This document shows, piece after piece, positions 63,588 through 64,000 of a stretch of DNA of 64,000 bases (the first letter of the stretch is position 1; the number at the start of each line of letters is the position of its first letter). The translations under genes and the position numbers were made by a program. The stretch spans positions 3,410,001-3,474,000 of the forward strand of contig NZ_CP125295.1 of assembly GCF_030412785.1 (NCBI RefSeq), in the 5' to 3' direction. The notes beneath the pieces are model-generated. The model searched no databases. It was not told the origin of the DNA and saw only the letters and a program-made list of their open reading frames with translations. This DNA comes from Paraburkholderia sabiae. Lineage in GTDB: Bacteria; Pseudomonadota; Gammaproteobacteria; Burkholderiales; Burkholderiaceae.

Positions 63588-64000
63588 GCGAGCACCTCCT
63601 GAATCTTCTGGGGCGTGACGGGAAGGTCACGGAAACGATGTCCAATGGCATGCGCAATGCCGTTCACGATTGCGCCGACGACCGGGATCATCACCACTTC
63701 AGCAATGCCCTTCGGCGGATCGGTATCGGTTAAAGGCGGCAGTACTTCACCCGTCTGATTCCACACAGCAACGTCCGTCGCGCGCGGCAAGCGATAACGA
63801 TTGAAGTTCCATGTGCCATTGCCCGGCCCGTCTTCATAGAGCGGCAGATATTCATGCAGCGCATGGCCGATACCCATCGCAAGGCCGCCTTGCAACTGGC
63901 CCGACACGAGTTGTGGCGAGATCTGATTGCCGCATTCGAGAATCGAGTGGTGCGTCAGCAATTCGACTTCGCCACTGCCTTCGTTCACGCAAAGTTCGAC
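63584..64000 (-). CDS. Molybdopterin-binding large subunit of Mo hydroxylase (partial, 5' end beyond window)
   Basis: Only the last 138 residues are present. They show the end of the aldehyde-oxidase/xanthine-dehydrogenase large subunit: QLQGGLAMGIGHALHEYLPL, FNRYRLPRATDVAVW and TDPPKGIAEVVMIPVVGAIVNGIA, including the catalytic-Glu-type motif GIAE. Subunit order large, 2Fe-2S, cytochrome and XdhC matches isoquinoline- or aldehyde-dehydrogenase-type enzymes. The substrate cannot be told from the fragment. Confidence 0.9.
   Translation of the reverse strand, partial: VELCVNEGSGEVELLTHHSILECGNQISPQLVSGQLQGGLAMGIGHALHEYLPLYEDGPGNGTWNFNRYRLPRATDVAVWNQTGEVLPPLTDTDPPKGIAEVVMIPVVGAIVNGIAHAIGHRFRDLPVTPQKIQEVLA

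Overview
The window reads as a piece of a high-GC betaproteobacterial genome, most likely Burkholderiaceae (Paraburkholderia, Caballeronia or a close relative). Supporting signs are the codon use, the strong Shine-Dalgarno sites, the many LysR/AraC-controlled catabolic islands, the cyo operon without cyoE, and several small proteins of Burkholderia-type character. The species call is inference. I see no rRNA, tRNA, CRISPR array, insertion sequence or prophage. Gene density is high and the gene mix suggests a secondary chromosome or a metabolically specialised region.

Layout. 1-2.8 kb: a QseBC/PmrAB-type two-component system (kinase cut by the window edge), a Fur-family regulator and a DUF1810 protein. 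3-9.2 kb: the cytochrome bo3 ubiquinol oxidase operon cyoABCD, a small secreted protein, and a solitary NuoM-like proton-channel subunit. 9.3-14.1 kb: a three-gene operon (MFS transporter, M20-family carbamoylase, HDAC-like amidohydrolase) divergent from a LysR regulator. 14.2-24.2 kb: a guanidine-I (ykkC) riboswitch followed by an ABC transporter, two DUF1989 proteins, a biotin-dependent urea/guanidine carboxylase and an allophanate hydrolase. Together these form a guanidine uptake and nitrogen-assimilation operon. 24.2-46.1 kb: mostly single genes for stress, envelope and redox functions (glycine-zipper lipoprotein, RidA, SDR, cupin, YjbQ, CHAD, FKBP, AhpD-like, MCP, phospholipase D-like, lytic transglycosylase, TSUP permease, nitroreductase, Ntn hydrolase, free-methionine sulfoxide reductase, catalase).

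46.5-53.4 kb: an RpiR/MurR-type regulator, a VanX-like D-Ala-D-Ala dipeptidase and a complete five-gene dipeptide ABC transporter, an analogue of E. coli ddpXABCDF for using cell-wall D,D-dipeptide. 53.4-60 kb: an SDR dehydrogenase, a 3-ketosteroid-dehydrogenase-like desaturase, a NIPSNAP protein and an aromatic-acid MFS carrier, divergent from a PobR-like AraC regulator, which converges on pobA. I propose that this set oxidises and aromatises a hydroaromatic acid to 4-hydroxybenzoate and then to protocatechuate. 60.2-64 kb: a BON-domain protein and a molybdenum hydroxylase operon (large subunit cut by the window edge, 2Fe-2S subunit, tri-haem cytochrome c, XdhC).

The regions most worth attention are the riboswitch-controlled guanidine operon with a possible 33-residue gene inside it, and the proposed hydroaromatic-acid aromatisation island.
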